From: Flagellimonas aurea
Lineage (GTDB): Bacteria; Bacteroidota; Bacteroidia; Flavobacteriales; Flavobacteriaceae
DNA: 64,000 bases
NCBI RefSeq assembly: GCF_017313785.1
Contig: NZ_JAFLNL010000008.1
Coordinates: forward strand, 124,001-188,000
Direction of reading: 5' to 3'
The notes under the pieces are model-generated. The model was given only the letters and a program-made list of their open reading frames with translations. It was not told where the DNA came from and did not search any database. The number at the start of each line of letters is the position of its first letter. The first letter of the stretch is position 1. The position numbers and the translations under genes are program-made. Positions 44,827 to 53,796 of the stretch are shown here, piece after piece.

Positions 44827-44988
44827 ATGAGTAAAAGGTTCACCAAATCAGACCTAGAACAAATCATCAGCCTACAACAAGAAAGCCTAGAGGCCATGCA
44901 AAAAGTATTGGGCGGTTTACGCAACCAAAACGATCGCTTGGAGCGCAGTAACCAAAAACTAAGAAAAAGGATTTCGGAATATGAGTAG
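44827..44988 (+). CDS. Small charged coiled-coil protein, 53 aa
   Basis: An ATG at 44827 opens a 53-codon frame ending TAG at 44988. The protein (KRFTKSDLEQIISLQQES, then MQKVLGGLRNQNDRLERSNQ, then KLRKRISEYE) is strongly helical with heptad leucines and alternating charge. It lies divergent from the XRE regulator and ends six bases from the tRNA-Val gene on the other strand. The composition is unlike random AT-rich sequence, so I believe it is real. No family recognised. Confidence 0.55.
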   Translation: MSKRFTKSDLEQIISLQQESLEAMQKVLGGLRNQNDRLERSNQKLRKRISEYE

Positions 44989-44994
44989 AAAAAG

Positions 44995-45069
44995 TGGGAT
45001 ATACTGGATTCGAACCAGTGACCTCTGCCCTGTCAAGGCAGCGCTCTAAACCAACTGAGCTAATATCCC
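44995..45069 (-). tRNA. tRNA-Val (anticodon GAC)
   Basis: Read on the minus strand, GGGATAT pairs with ATATCCC in the acceptor stem. The D-arm contains AGCTCAGTTGG. The anticodon stem is CTGCC/GGCAG around loop TTGACAG, giving anticodon GAC. The T-arm is ACTGG-TTCGAAT-CCAGT. Discriminator A; CCA is not encoded. Length is 75 bases. Confidence 0.95.
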
Positions 45070-45096
45070 TTTGAAAACGGGGTGCAATATCGGAAA

Positions 45097-45510
45097 TTAA
45101 TCCCAATCTCCATACTCCGCAGAGTTCTTTGATGTCTCGTGCAAGGTAATATGCAATAATTGTCCCTTTTTAAGACTCGGTTTTAGGATATCATAAATAA
45201 CTTTTACGAAGTACTCTGTTGTCGGGAGCAGATTTTTAAACTCCGGACAATCCTCGTTCAGGTTCTTATGATCAAAGCGTTCCTCTACCTCATCTTTTAT
45301 CAATGCCCCAAGTTCTGCAAGGTCCATCACAAAACCGGTATCCGGGTCAACCTCTCCCTTTATCCGTACCTCAAGGTCAAAATTATGACCGTGAAAACTA
45401 GGACTGTTGCACTTTCCGAACACTTCAATGTTCTTTTCCTTGCTCCATTTTGGGTTATGAAGCCTGTGTGCGGCATTAAAATGTGCTTTTCTACAAATCG
45501 TGGCAATCAT
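45097..45510 (-). CDS. queD: 6-pyruvoyl/6-carboxytetrahydropterin synthase family protein (QueD-like)
   Basis: Zinc ligands are His15 in HFNAAHRL and His40/His42 in FHGHNFDLEV; the catalytic Cys34 lies in GKCNSPSFHGHN. HxE-like VMDLAELGALIKDEVEERFDHKNLNE and LHITLHETSKNSAEY complete the tunnelling-fold signature. It probably acts in queuosine or related pterin synthesis; other que genes are not in the window. Length (137 aa) is normal. Confidence 0.9.
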   Translation of the reverse strand: MIATICRKAHFNAAHRLHNPKWSKEKNIEVFGKCNSPSFHGHNFDLEVRIKGEVDPDTGFVMDLAELGALIKDEVEERFDHKNLNEDCPEFKNLLPTTEYFVKVIYDILKPSLKKGQLLHITLHETSKNSAEYGDWD

Positions 45511-45680
45511 GCTGCAAAGTTAAGTTCTTTTTCTGCAATCATATTTTATTGATTCAAAAAAATATGCAAAAGGATCCTGAACCTTTCGATTTCAAATTGA
45601 AATTCAAACTTGTTCTTGTTAACTTTATGCAATAGGTCAAAAACCTTCAAAATAACATACGAAATAAAAAATACTACACT

Positions 45681-46364
45681 ATGAAAATTACCTTTTTAGG
45701 ACATGCTTGTTTCCTGATTGAGATGAACGGAAAACACATTTTGTTCGACCCGTTTATCACCGGCAACGAAATGGCATCCGATGTTAACATTGACGACCTT
45801 AAAGTTGATTACATTTTTCTGACCCATGGGCATCAAGATCATGTTCTGGATGTAGAGGCCATTGCCAAGAACAATCCAGATGCTTTATTGGTTTCTAATT
45901 TTGAAGTGGTAAGCTGGTTTGGAAACAAGGGTATTGACGGACACGGGATGAATCATGGAGGGAAATATACCTTTGATTTTGGAACGGCCAAATACGTAAC
46001 TGCCATTCATTCCAGTATGCTGCCCGATGGGAGCAATGGAGGAAATCCGGGAGGGTTTGTTCTATGGGATGAATCGAAATGTATTTATATTGCAGGAGAT
46101 ACCGCGCTGACCAAGGACATGGAACTGATTCCCATGACCTGCCCGAAACTTGATATGGCTATTTTGCCCATTGGCGACAATTTTACCATGGGGTACGAGG
46201 ATGCATCAATTGCCAGTGATTTTGTGGAATGCGACCAGATAATCGGTTGCCATTACGATACTTTTCCGCCTATAAAATTGGACAAAACCAAAGCCGTTCA
46301 ATATTTTGAGAAGAAAGGAAAGAAATTGATTCTGCCCGGTATTGGTGAATCTATCTCCATATAA
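45681..46364 (+). CDS. UPF0173 metal-dependent hydrolase (MBL fold), 227 aa
   Basis: The metallo-beta-lactamase fold has THGHQDHVLD (HxHxDH motif) near 50-58, FLGHACFLIE at the start and IAGDTALTKDM near 138, with the final His in IIGCHYDTFPPI. This is the UPF0173/YtkL group of cytoplasmic hydrolases. Substrate unknown. It stands alone and is followed by a strong bidirectional terminator. Confidence 0.92.
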   Translation: MKITFLGHACFLIEMNGKHILFDPFITGNEMASDVNIDDLKVDYIFLTHGHQDHVLDVEAIAKNNPDALLVSNFEVVSWFGNKGIDGHGMNHGGKYTFDFGTAKYVTAIHSSMLPDGSNGGNPGGFVLWDESKCIYIAGDTALTKDMELIPMTCPKLDMAILPIGDNFTMGYEDASIASDFVECDQIIGCHYDTFPPIKLDKTKAVQYFEKKGKKLILPGIGESISI

Positions 46365-46368
46365 AAAC

Positions 46369-46400
46369 AAATAAGCCCTCGAAAAACCGAGGGCTTATTT
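46369..46400. terminator. Bidirectional intrinsic terminator
   Basis: AAATAAGCCCTCG and CGAGGGCTTATTT are perfect arms around an A-rich loop. It separates the MBL hydrolase from the convergent lipoprotein gene. Confidence 0.92.
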
Positions 46401-46417
46401 AGTTGTTCAAGACAGCA

Positions 46418-47125
46418 TTATGGAGCCTCTACACTATATGTTGAAATTGAAAAGTTACCAGCAGTATCTTTTGAAATGACCTCCACGGAATATTTCCTTG
46501 TATTCATGAAAATGATTGGTTCCAAAACGTCAAGGGAGTACTCAACCTCTTCCAACAAAAGATTATTGTCTTCCCATACTTTTACATCGTACACAAGAGC
46601 ATCACTATCCTCATCACTACCAACCCAACCTACGGACATTTCCATTGTATTCGTATTAAACTCAACATTGATTTCTGCGGCGTAAGGAGCGTAATTACCC
46701 ACCTGCATTCCCGGAGTTGTAAAAGAATATGAGTTTCCTGGTGTTTCTCCGAACTCGTTCTTTGCCGTAACGGACCAGGTATAGGTTTTTCCTCTTTGAA
46801 GTTCCACTTGGGCCTCCGCATTGGGGTAGTTATCGCTAAATATTTCTGAACTGCCATCCAATACAATCAACTTATAACTGTCAGCAAATTGCGCCTCGCT
46901 CCAATTAAAGGTAATCAATACCATGGAGTCGTCGGAGGGCACTTCATCATAATCCGAACAAGGTTCACCGTTCACAGGCAATGTTCCCGTTACTTTCAAA
47001 GGCAAATCATTGCTGGGTTCTGCCTCTGGAGGTGGTTGCTCTCCTCCACTGCCTCCGCCACACGAAGATAAAATGATAACAATGGAGCAATACATGATTC
47101 GAAAAATTGATTTTATCATTTTCAT
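46418..47125 (-). CDS. Lipoprotein with fibronectin-like beta domains, 235 aa
   Basis: The lipoprotein signal ends LSS-C, followed by a glycine/proline tether (GGGSGGEQPPPEAEP). The rest is beta-rich, with two fibronectin III-like repeats: FNWSEAQFADSYKLIVL...GKTYTWSVTAKNEFGET near 73-130 and VGWVGSDEDSDALVYDVKVW near 166-185. The ATG overlaps the stop of the large surface protein as ATGA, so the two are translationally coupled. It may anchor or support that protein at the surface; this is inference. Confidence 0.8.
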   Translation of the reverse strand: MKMIKSIFRIMYCSIVIILSSCGGGSGGEQPPPEAEPSNDLPLKVTGTLPVNGEPCSDYDEVPSDDSMVLITFNWSEAQFADSYKLIVLDGSSEIFSDNYPNAEAQVELQRGKTYTWSVTAKNEFGETPGNSYSFTTPGMQVGNYAPYAAEINVEFNTNTMEMSVGWVGSDEDSDALVYDVKVWEDNNLLLEEVEYSLDVLEPIIFMNTRKYSVEVISKDTAGNFSISTYSVEAP

Positions 47126-50100
47126 CGCTTTATGATCTTTACGGTTTCCATGCGTCCATTGACCTCCATTTGCAAGAAATAGATTCCGGATTTCAAGGTG
47201 GAAACATCTATACTTTTGTTATTTTGATTAAAGTTGATTGCCCTCACAAGTCTTCCATCCAAGCCAAAAATCTTTGTATCAATATTGCTTTTATCGGTTA
47301 TAATATTTACAAAGGATGATGTTATGGTCGGATACACTTGAATGGCGTCTCCAATAAAAAAGCTATCGGACACAATGCCTTGGCAAGCCTTCTCACCTGA
47401 AATGGAAACTTCACTTTGACCGTACAAGTTCTCAATCAGAATGTTTTGTCTTCCTGTATTTTCAAAGGAGTAGCTTTTTTTCTCCCCATTTATCAAAACA
47501 TCATAATTCTTACTTCCAGCTACCTCATATAAAACGGTACCATTTGTGGAATCGGTCGAAGCTCTTTTTCCCGTTATGGAAGACAAACTATTTATGGTAA
47601 TCCCAACGGTTTGTTCAAACAAATTTTCAGGCACTGTAATAGAGATGGAATATGTGCCGGGCGCTAACCCTCCGATTTGAAATTCCTGCTCGGATGCTAC
47701 ATCATCAAATTGATTCGAGTAAGAATCGCCAGATATGGATATATCCATCAAATGTCCTGGTACATTCATCAAAATATTTACTGCTCCATCCGCACTATCG
47801 ACACAACTAGGTGTCAACACATAAACCTGGACAGCATCAGCTGGAATAATCTCACATCCATATTCATCCACTATAGCACCTATCCTAGTACCCAAGCAAA
47901 AGTCGAACTGATCTAAAACTCCGTCGTTATCATTATCCTGATTACACCCAAAAAATCTACCGCCATCGACGATCGTCCATCCAAAACCATCAATTAAGCT
48001 CTGTCGTGCTTCTTCAGACTCGCAATATTGACTTGAGCCAGCGTTCAAAACAACGTTGTTTTGTTTTAAGGGCAAGTTATTCCAACCAATCAATGTTTTG
48101 TCGTAATTATATAAGGATAATCCTGCATTTAAAAAAAGGTAATCCATATTGGTAACATTACTTATTTCCCACTCTCCTAAGTTTTGATCAAAAGAAGTGG
48201 CATCAACAAACATTCCACTCATTTCGATTACACTTGAGGTATCCCAATTTGAAATATCTTGATTAAAATTGACGGCATCCGAAAACATTCCGCCCATAGT
48301 GCGTGCACTTGAGGTATCCCAATTGTTCAAAGGTTGATTAAAAGGTGTTTCAGCGAATGCAGAATGAAAATCAATTACATTGGAAACATCCCAATTATTC
48401 AAGGGTTGATTAAAGGAAGATGCATGTCCAAAAACAACCCCAAGATTGGTTACACTGCTTACATCCCAGTCATTTAAGTTTTGATTAAAAGCCTTGGCTC
48501 CCGCAAAGGTTCCATTTAAACTGGTGACATTGGAAACATCCCAATTCGAAATATCTTGATTGAATAAATCCGTTGTGTTGAATGCAGCCACTAGATTGGT
48601 AATATTGGATACGTCCCAAGAATTCATCGATTCGTTTCCTATAAGTGACCTGCATCCCCTAAACATATACACTAGACTAGTGACCCGACTAAAATCTGGA
48701 AGATCCAAAGCTGTAACATCCAAATTAGCACAACCATGAAATGCAGATTCCATTGATGTCCATTCGATAGAACCCCATTGATTCACGTCCATTATTTTAT
48801 CACTATCATTGGTTGTTTCATTGAAGGTTAAATCATCAAAATAAATCCTTGGAAAATCGCCTCTAATCGAAACTTGATAGGTTCCTGCAGTTGCATACGT
48901 ATGTGTAATGTCGCCTGTTATATTTTCATCAAAAGTACCATCGCCCCAAGCAACAGTATAGTTGTAGGTTTCATCAGGATGGGTAGGAATTGTAATTTGA
49001 TTATCCGCCGAAATTCCAGGGTTGTCTGTTTTCCATGTAGTCACAAAAAAGCACTCTCCATTGGCACCTGCATCGTCTATTACCCATCCATAGGTGTCAA
49101 TTAAATACTGCCTCTCATCCTCGGCACTACAATAATAATTGTCCGGAGCCCCCAATTGCACCCCATTCTTTAAAGATGGCAACTGACTCCAACCTATCAA
49201 GATTTTATCATAATTGGTATTTGAAAGGCCAGAGCCCTTGAACAAATTCGTCATATTCTCCATTGCTTGGACATTCCAATTGCTCAAATCTTGATTAAAC
49301 GATTCAGCTTCTTCGAACATTCCATTGAAATCTCTCTTTCCAGTAACATTCCACTCCCCAATAGGGATATTGAAATTGCTGGCTCCTCTGAACATAAAGT
49401 TCATATATGTAGCCTTTTCAATATCCCAATTTGCAATAGAAACGTTCCCCTCTAAAGATTTGGCATCCCAAAACATTCCGGTTAATGAAACCCCTCTTGA
49501 AAAATCGGGTATATCCGTTGCCGTAACATCCATATTTTCACACCCTGCGAATGCCAAATCCATTGACTTCCAACGGTTGGAACCCCATTGATCCACGGAC
49601 AACAATTTTAAATCGTCAGAGGTTTGGGGGCCAAATTCATAACCGTTGAAATATATTCTGGGAAATTTTCCAGTAATCGACACCTCATATACTCCCGGCT
49701 GTGCATAAGTATGGGTAATGTCTCCAGTAACTGCTTCATCAAAAGTACCATCGCCCCAATCTACCCTATAATCATAAATATCTGTTGCACTCGTGGGTAT
49801 GGTAATTTGGTTGTCATTTGAAGGGCCTGGGTTATCCGTCTTCCAAATAGTGACAAAAGGCACTTCGGGTTCACAGTCAATCCCATAATCGTTTATGGTC
49901 CAGCCGTAATCATTGATTAAAGTAGCTCTTTCGTTTTCGGCCGTACAGTATATTGCATCATTGGCCCCTAAAGTAACGCCCGTCTTTAATCCTGGAAGTT
50001 GCGACCAAGCAATCAGTATAGCATCATAATCTTCTCTGGATAAATCCGAATCATCGAAAGCATTACTCATATCCAACACATTGGAAATATCCCATGAACT

Positions 50101-50964
50101 TAAATCTTGATCAAAGTGGCCTTGACTAAAGGCGTGCCGCATACTTACCAGATTAGTAACATTCCAACCGGTAATATCATGATCAAAATAGGTGCTGTTG
50201 AATATGAAATCAATATTAACCACACTGCTAACGTCCCAAGACGAAACATCCTGATTGAACATACCGCTGCTAAACAGCCCCGCCATATTCACTACATTGC
50301 TAACGTCCCATGAATTAATGTTCTTATTAAAACTAGAACTAAAAAACATATAGGACATATCCTCTACATTGCTCACATCCCAAGACGAAATATCCTGATT
50401 AAATGAAGACCTATCGAACATGTTGGACATATCGGTAATTGTGCTTACGTCCCAATCGTTAAAATTTTCTACCCCATTAAAATTAGGGTACTCACGATTA
50501 GTATAATTAAATGAATAATTACAATAGAAAAACATTCTCCTCAAACTCGTCACATTGGACAGGTTGGGTACGTCATTAGCCCCAACCGATATATTTGTGC
50601 AACCCGCAAAAGCGGACTCCATAGAAGTCCATTGAATATTCCCCCATTGTTTGATGTTTAGGATCTTGTCCTTATCCCCCGATTCGTTGAAATAAATTCT
50701 GGGAAATGTCCCTTCAATCGAAACCTGATATATGCCCGGGACATTATAAGTATGTGTAATACTTCCGGTAACATTGGTATCGGAATTTCCATCACCCCAA
50801 TCCACAGTATAATTATAGGTTTCTCCTGTAAAAGTGGGAACTGTAATTTGATTGTCCGCAGAAGAGCCGGGGTTGTCTGTTTTCCATGTTGTAATAAATT
50901 CTGTTTGGGCAGATACAAAGAAGTGAATCAAACCCAACAGAATAGAGGTTAGTGTTTTTTTCAT
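47122..50964 (-). CDS. Large T9SS-secreted surface protein with three PKD-like/BspA-repeat modules, 1280 aa
   Basis: A signal peptide at 1-20 is followed by three modules at about 24-364, 370-637 and 640-1006. Each opens with a PKD-like segment (TWKTDNPG...VDWGDGTFDE...ITHTY...FPRIYF) and continues with BspA-type (DUF285) repeats of the form FNQDISNWDVSNVTNM. Each closes with a cysteine-containing cap (GWTINDYGIDC, GWVIDDAGANGEC, GWTIVDGGRFFGC). A calcium-binding-like DNDNDGVLDQFDFC lies at about 1010-1023. Two beta domains follow, and a type A T9SS sorting domain ends the protein at about 1208-1280 (VYPTITSSFVNI ... SGIYFLQMEVNG). BspA-repeat proteins are often adhesins. Confidence 0.92.
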   Translation of the reverse strand: MKKTLTSILLGLIHFFVSAQTEFITTWKTDNPGSSADNQITVPTFTGETYNYTVDWGDGNSDTNVTGSITHTYNVPGIYQVSIEGTFPRIYFNESGDKDKILNIKQWGNIQWTSMESAFAGCTNISVGANDVPNLSNVTSLRRMFFYCNYSFNYTNREYPNFNGVENFNDWDVSTITDMSNMFDRSSFNQDISSWDVSNVEDMSYMFFSSSFNKNINSWDVSNVVNMAGLFSSGMFNQDVSSWDVSSVVNIDFIFNSTYFDHDITGWNVTNLVSMRHAFSQGHFDQDLSSWDISNVLDMSNAFDDSDLSREDYDAILIAWSQLPGLKTGVTLGANDAIYCTAENERATLINDYGWTINDYGIDCEPEVPFVTIWKTDNPGPSNDNQITIPTSATDIYDYRVDWGDGTFDEAVTGDITHTYAQPGVYEVSITGKFPRIYFNGYEFGPQTSDDLKLLSVDQWGSNRWKSMDLAFAGCENMDVTATDIPDFSRGVSLTGMFWDAKSLEGNVSIANWDIEKATYMNFMFRGASNFNIPIGEWNVTGKRDFNGMFEEAESFNQDLSNWNVQAMENMTNLFKGSGLSNTNYDKILIGWSQLPSLKNGVQLGAPDNYYCSAEDERQYLIDTYGWVIDDAGANGECFFVTTWKTDNPGISADNQITIPTHPDETYNYTVAWGDGTFDENITGDITHTYATAGTYQVSIRGDFPRIYFDDLTFNETTNDSDKIMDVNQWGSIEWTSMESAFHGCANLDVTALDLPDFSRVTSLVYMFRGCRSLIGNESMNSWDVSNITNLVAAFNTTDLFNQDISNWDVSNVTSLNGTFAGAKAFNQNLNDWDVSSVTNLGVVFGHASSFNQPLNNWDVSNVIDFHSAFAETPFNQPLNNWDTSSARTMGGMFSDAVNFNQDISNWDTSSVIEMSGMFVDATSFDQNLGEWEISNVTNMDYLFLNAGLSLYNYDKTLIGWNNLPLKQNNVVLNAGSSQYCESEEARQSLIDGFGWTIVDGGRFFGCNQDNDNDGVLDQFDFCLGTRIGAIVDEYGCEIIPADAVQVYVLTPSCVDSADGAVNILMNVPGHLMDISISGDSYSNQFDDVASEQEFQIGGLAPGTYSISITVPENLFEQTVGITINSLSSITGKRASTDSTNGTVLYEVAGSKNYDVLINGEKKSYSFENTGRQNILIENLYGQSEVSISGEKACQGIVSDSFFIGDAIQVYPTITSSFVNIITDKSNIDTKIFGLDGRLVRAINFNQNNKSIDVSTLKSGIYFLQMEVNGRMETVKIIKR
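47947..50895 (-). repeat. Three long coding direct repeats within the surface protein gene
   Basis: The modules correspond to about 50895-49873, 49857-49054 and 49047-47947. They are clear at the protein level and partly at the DNA level; for example the 25 bases at 48925-48949 and 49735-49759 are identical. Modules 1 and 3 have many BspA repeats, module 2 only a few. Confidence 0.8.
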
Positions 50965-51276
50965 GTGCTAGTTTAACTCTTGTAACTTACTAATATCCTA
51001 TCACTTTACGAAGAAGCATTCGATATAAGGTATTATTTTTCTTATGAAATCTTTTTTTAAAATGTATCAGACCCTAAATTTTTATCCGGTGCGTCATCAA
51101 AATTAGTACGACTGATTATGCCAATGATAAAAAACAGCTTTGCGTCCAATTAAGATAAACAACCCTGTCATTCATCGAACAAAATGACGATCATCATAAC
51201 ACGATCATCTTTTATTATTTGATGTACCATGTTAGTTTTGTAGTATTCCACGGTAAATAGAAGCTAAAGTTTATAA
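50965..51276. other. Intergenic region between the surface protein gene and a PAS-HTH regulator gene
   Basis: This 312-base spacer separates divergent genes. On the plus strand it has a TAGTTTTG element at 51233-51240, 36 bases before the regulator ATG. ACGATCATC occurs twice at 51187-51195 and 51201-51209, a 14-base period. No small gene is convincing. Confidence 0.55.
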
Positions 51277-52191
51277 ATGGAAGAAACAAAGGGCCAAGGT
51301 AAAGAGACTGAACGGTTGTTGCGATTACTGGAAGAGGAACAAAACCTCGATGGAGAGGCCTTGTCCCGACTTTTGGCCCTACAAAAACTGGACAAATTAA
51401 AACTGATTGCAGAAAACACCATGGATGTGGTGTGTTTGCATCATCCTTCCGACGGTCAATATCTGTATGCAAGCCCTTCCACTGAACGTATCATGGGATA
51501 TACTTCGGAGGATCTTAAAGGAAAAGTCCCTTTTGACTTTATCCATCCTGAACAATATTCCAAACTACTGAAAAATGTTTCCAACTCTTCGGTAGGCTTC
51601 TCCTCTATGCCTGAAAAATTGGAACTTAAATTCAGGACAAAGTACCATGGTTATCAATGGTTCGAAGGATACACCAAGCCTATTTTTGACAAAAAAGGAA
51701 ATGTGCTACTGGTATTGAGCTGTACCCGGAACATTCAGGACAGAAAATTGGCCGAATTGGAAAGGAAGGAAAAAGAAATAATCCAACAGAATCTTCTGCT
51801 ATCTTCTATATTATTTGAGAAAAAAAAGCACATTATCAAAAAAATAGAACATCGGATATTGGAGGTTGAACCGCACACGAGAAAAGAATTAAGAAGCATC
51901 CTGTGCCATATCCAGGAAACCATGAACCTTGATGAGGATTGGGAGGATTTTATGATGCACTATAAAAAAGTACATCCCGATTTTTATTCTAAACTATCAA
52001 CCCACTACCCCAATCTTTCCCAAAAGGATATGAAACACTTGGCCTTTATTAAGATTGGGATGACCTCATCGGATGTTTCCAGGATTATGATGGTCAAAAA
52101 AGAAAGTTTGAGAGTGATAAGGAACCGATTGAAAAAAAAATTGGGATTGAACGTCTCCGAAGACCTGATTACTTTTGTACAGCGTCTTTAG
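51277..52191 (+). CDS. PAS-domain regulator with C-terminal helix-turn-helix, 304 aa
   Basis: The N-terminal region is charged and helical (about 1-45). A PAS_3-type domain at about 50-160 (DVVCLHHPSDGQYLYASPSTERIMGYTSEDL, ending VLSCTRNIQDRKL) is followed by a coiled-coil (about 163-200). A C-terminal helix-turn-helix at about 240-304 (LSQKDMKHLAFIKIGMTSSDVSRIMMVKKESLRVIRNRL) resembles the LuxR-like output of Bacteroidota regulators. There is no receiver or kinase domain; it may sense a ligand directly. It is divergent from the large surface protein gene and could control it. Confidence 0.85.
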   Translation: MEETKGQGKETERLLRLLEEEQNLDGEALSRLLALQKLDKLKLIAENTMDVVCLHHPSDGQYLYASPSTERIMGYTSEDLKGKVPFDFIHPEQYSKLLKNVSNSSVGFSSMPEKLELKFRTKYHGYQWFEGYTKPIFDKKGNVLLVLSCTRNIQDRKLAELERKEKEIIQQNLLLSSILFEKKKHIIKKIEHRILEVEPHTRKELRSILCHIQETMNLDEDWEDFMMHYKKVHPDFYSKLSTHYPNLSQKDMKHLAFIKIGMTSSDVSRIMMVKKESLRVIRNRLKKKLGLNVSEDLITFVQRL

Positions 52192-52276
52192 GTAAAACTA
52201 ATAGTTTTATTGAGCCCAATGGCCGATTCCTGCGGTCAAAAATTTTCATCATCTGATTTTTAGTATAAATAGTTGG

Positions 52277-53626
52277 TTACTCCCGTGTCAGCACATAAGA
52301 TTTTCCACTTTGGGAAATCGTCATTTCTCCCGTATCGGGAAAGAATTTGAGCACAATGTCGGCTGGCTCATATTTAAACTCACCTTTTGCAGTGGCCTCC
52401 ATCTTCATTTTGGCACCCCCTTTGGCCTGTACAACCAATTGGTTCCCAGATTTGGTGACCATCAATTTTACAGGAAAGGTACTACTGGAATATACCCCCA
52501 AATAGGCGTTCAATTCCTTTGCCTTTGTATGGTAAACCCTAAAGTCAGGGATACTAAAGTGTCTTCCGTAAAGGGCATTGACCAAAGTTACCGTTATGGC
52601 ATTCAAGTTGTAGTTCAACCCATTGGATAAGACTACAAAACCATACCTGTCATCCTCAAAATAGCGCATTGCCCCAATAAAACCATCAATCTCACCATTA
52701 TGACCATAACTGACATGGTCATAATAAACTATCTTAAACAATCCCATCCCAAATTTATCCCGTATGACCTTCATTTGTGACAAGTTTTCCTCTGCCAATA
52801 GGTTGCCTGAAAATAAGGCATCAGCAAAGACCAATAAGTCCGACGGGGTTGAAACGATACCGCCCGCCCCCAATCCGATGGAAGTATTCGTTTCCGCCAT
52901 GAGTCTCCATTGACCATCATACCTGTAGGAACGGCTCTCCCTTTGATCCTCCTTTATAGTACCACCAAAATAAGTGCGGGCAAGCCCCAGCGGGTCGATA
53001 AGTTGCTCCCTCAAAATAGTTGAATAGGACTGTCCGTACACCTTTTCCAAAATGATGGAGAGCAAAACGTAATTGGAATTACTGTACGCCGCCTTAGTTC
53101 CCGGTTCAAAAACACTGCCGCCTTCAGCAATGATGTCGACCATTTCAGCCCGATCCATATAAGTGGTACGATACCTGAGATAGTTTTCCTTATCATCGGT
53201 GAAATCGAACACACCACTTCGATGATTCAATAATTGGGCAATGGTAATCTTATCAGAATTACTAATGGCAGGGAAATACCCTTCAATGGTATTATCCAAA
53301 TCGATTAGACCTGCCTCAACGGCCTTAAAAACGAGAACAGCGGTAAACACCTTGGAAATCGAACCGATTCCATAGCTTGTGTTCACATTTGGTTTTTGCC
53401 CCAATTCCAAATTGGAATATCCCAACTGTTTATCATAAACAACCTCTCCGTCTTTTAGAATGGCCACGCTGCCCATGAACTTGTCATTTCTTTCCAAAGT
53501 ATTGAAATAGGCATCCAACCTATTTACATCCATATCTTGTGCAAAAGTTCCATTCGAGAACATTCCCAACAGCAACTTTGCACAAAGCATCGAGATGATT
53601 TTAAATGATAACGTCTTACCAAACAT
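52277..53626 (-). CDS. Secreted SxxK serine hydrolase (beta-lactamase class C/PBP4-like), 449 aa
   Basis: The signal peptide ends NGTFAQ. The catalytic motif is SISK at 89-92, with the Tyr motif YSNSNY near 171 and a HNGEIDGFIG region in place of KTG near 313. The C-terminal domain (about 370-449) resembles the lipocalin-like DUF3471 tail of such hydrolases. It may cleave D-amino peptides or esters; beta-lactamase activity should not be assumed. Confidence 0.9.
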   Translation of the reverse strand: MFGKTLSFKIISMLCAKLLLGMFSNGTFAQDMDVNRLDAYFNTLERNDKFMGSVAILKDGEVVYDKQLGYSNLELGQKPNVNTSYGIGSISKVFTAVLVFKAVEAGLIDLDNTIEGYFPAISNSDKITIAQLLNHRSGVFDFTDDKENYLRYRTTYMDRAEMVDIIAEGGSVFEPGTKAAYSNSNYVLLSIILEKVYGQSYSTILREQLIDPLGLARTYFGGTIKEDQRESRSYRYDGQWRLMAETNTSIGLGAGGIVSTPSDLLVFADALFSGNLLAEENLSQMKVIRDKFGMGLFKIVYYDHVSYGHNGEIDGFIGAMRYFEDDRYGFVVLSNGLNYNLNAITVTLVNALYGRHFSIPDFRVYHTKAKELNAYLGVYSSSTFPVKLMVTKSGNQLVVQAKGGAKMKMEATAKGEFKYEPADIVLKFFPDTGEMTISQSGKSYVLTRE

Positions 53627-53657
53627 TTAACAGAACTTTTTTAACGCCTTTTGATTT

Positions 53658-53774
53658 TTAAAAGGTAAATGATCCTCCCCATACCTTATCAGGGTTATCC
53701 AAAATATGCTCGGTTATTTGCTTTAACGATGGAACCGTTGCACCCAACTTGTCCAGGGCCTCCTCTATCGACAT
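53658..53774 (-). CDS. Short ORF or relic, 38 aa
   Basis: The minus strand between two genes reads MSIEEALDKLGATVPSLKQ and then ITEHILDNPDKVWGGSF before TAA. The sequence looks like a real protein C-terminus, helical and with NPDKVWGG, but the frame upstream is closed by TGA and only 22 bases separate it from the amidohydrolase stop. It may be a tiny gene or the remnant of a deleted gene. I cannot name a family. Confidence 0.3.
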   Translation of the reverse strand: MSIEEALDKLGATVPSLKQITEHILDNPDKVWGGSFTF

Positions 53775-53796
53775 CCAATCGGAATTTCACACTTCA

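Noticed and set aside
44995..45069. tRNA-Asp (GTC)
   Set aside because: The anticodon loop reads TTGACAG on the gene strand, so the anticodon is GAC (Val), not GTC.
47122..50964. Possible CRISPR-like or satellite repeat
   Set aside because: The recurring patterns are coding BspA repeats with variable spacing and third-position changes, not identical direct repeats with unique spacers.
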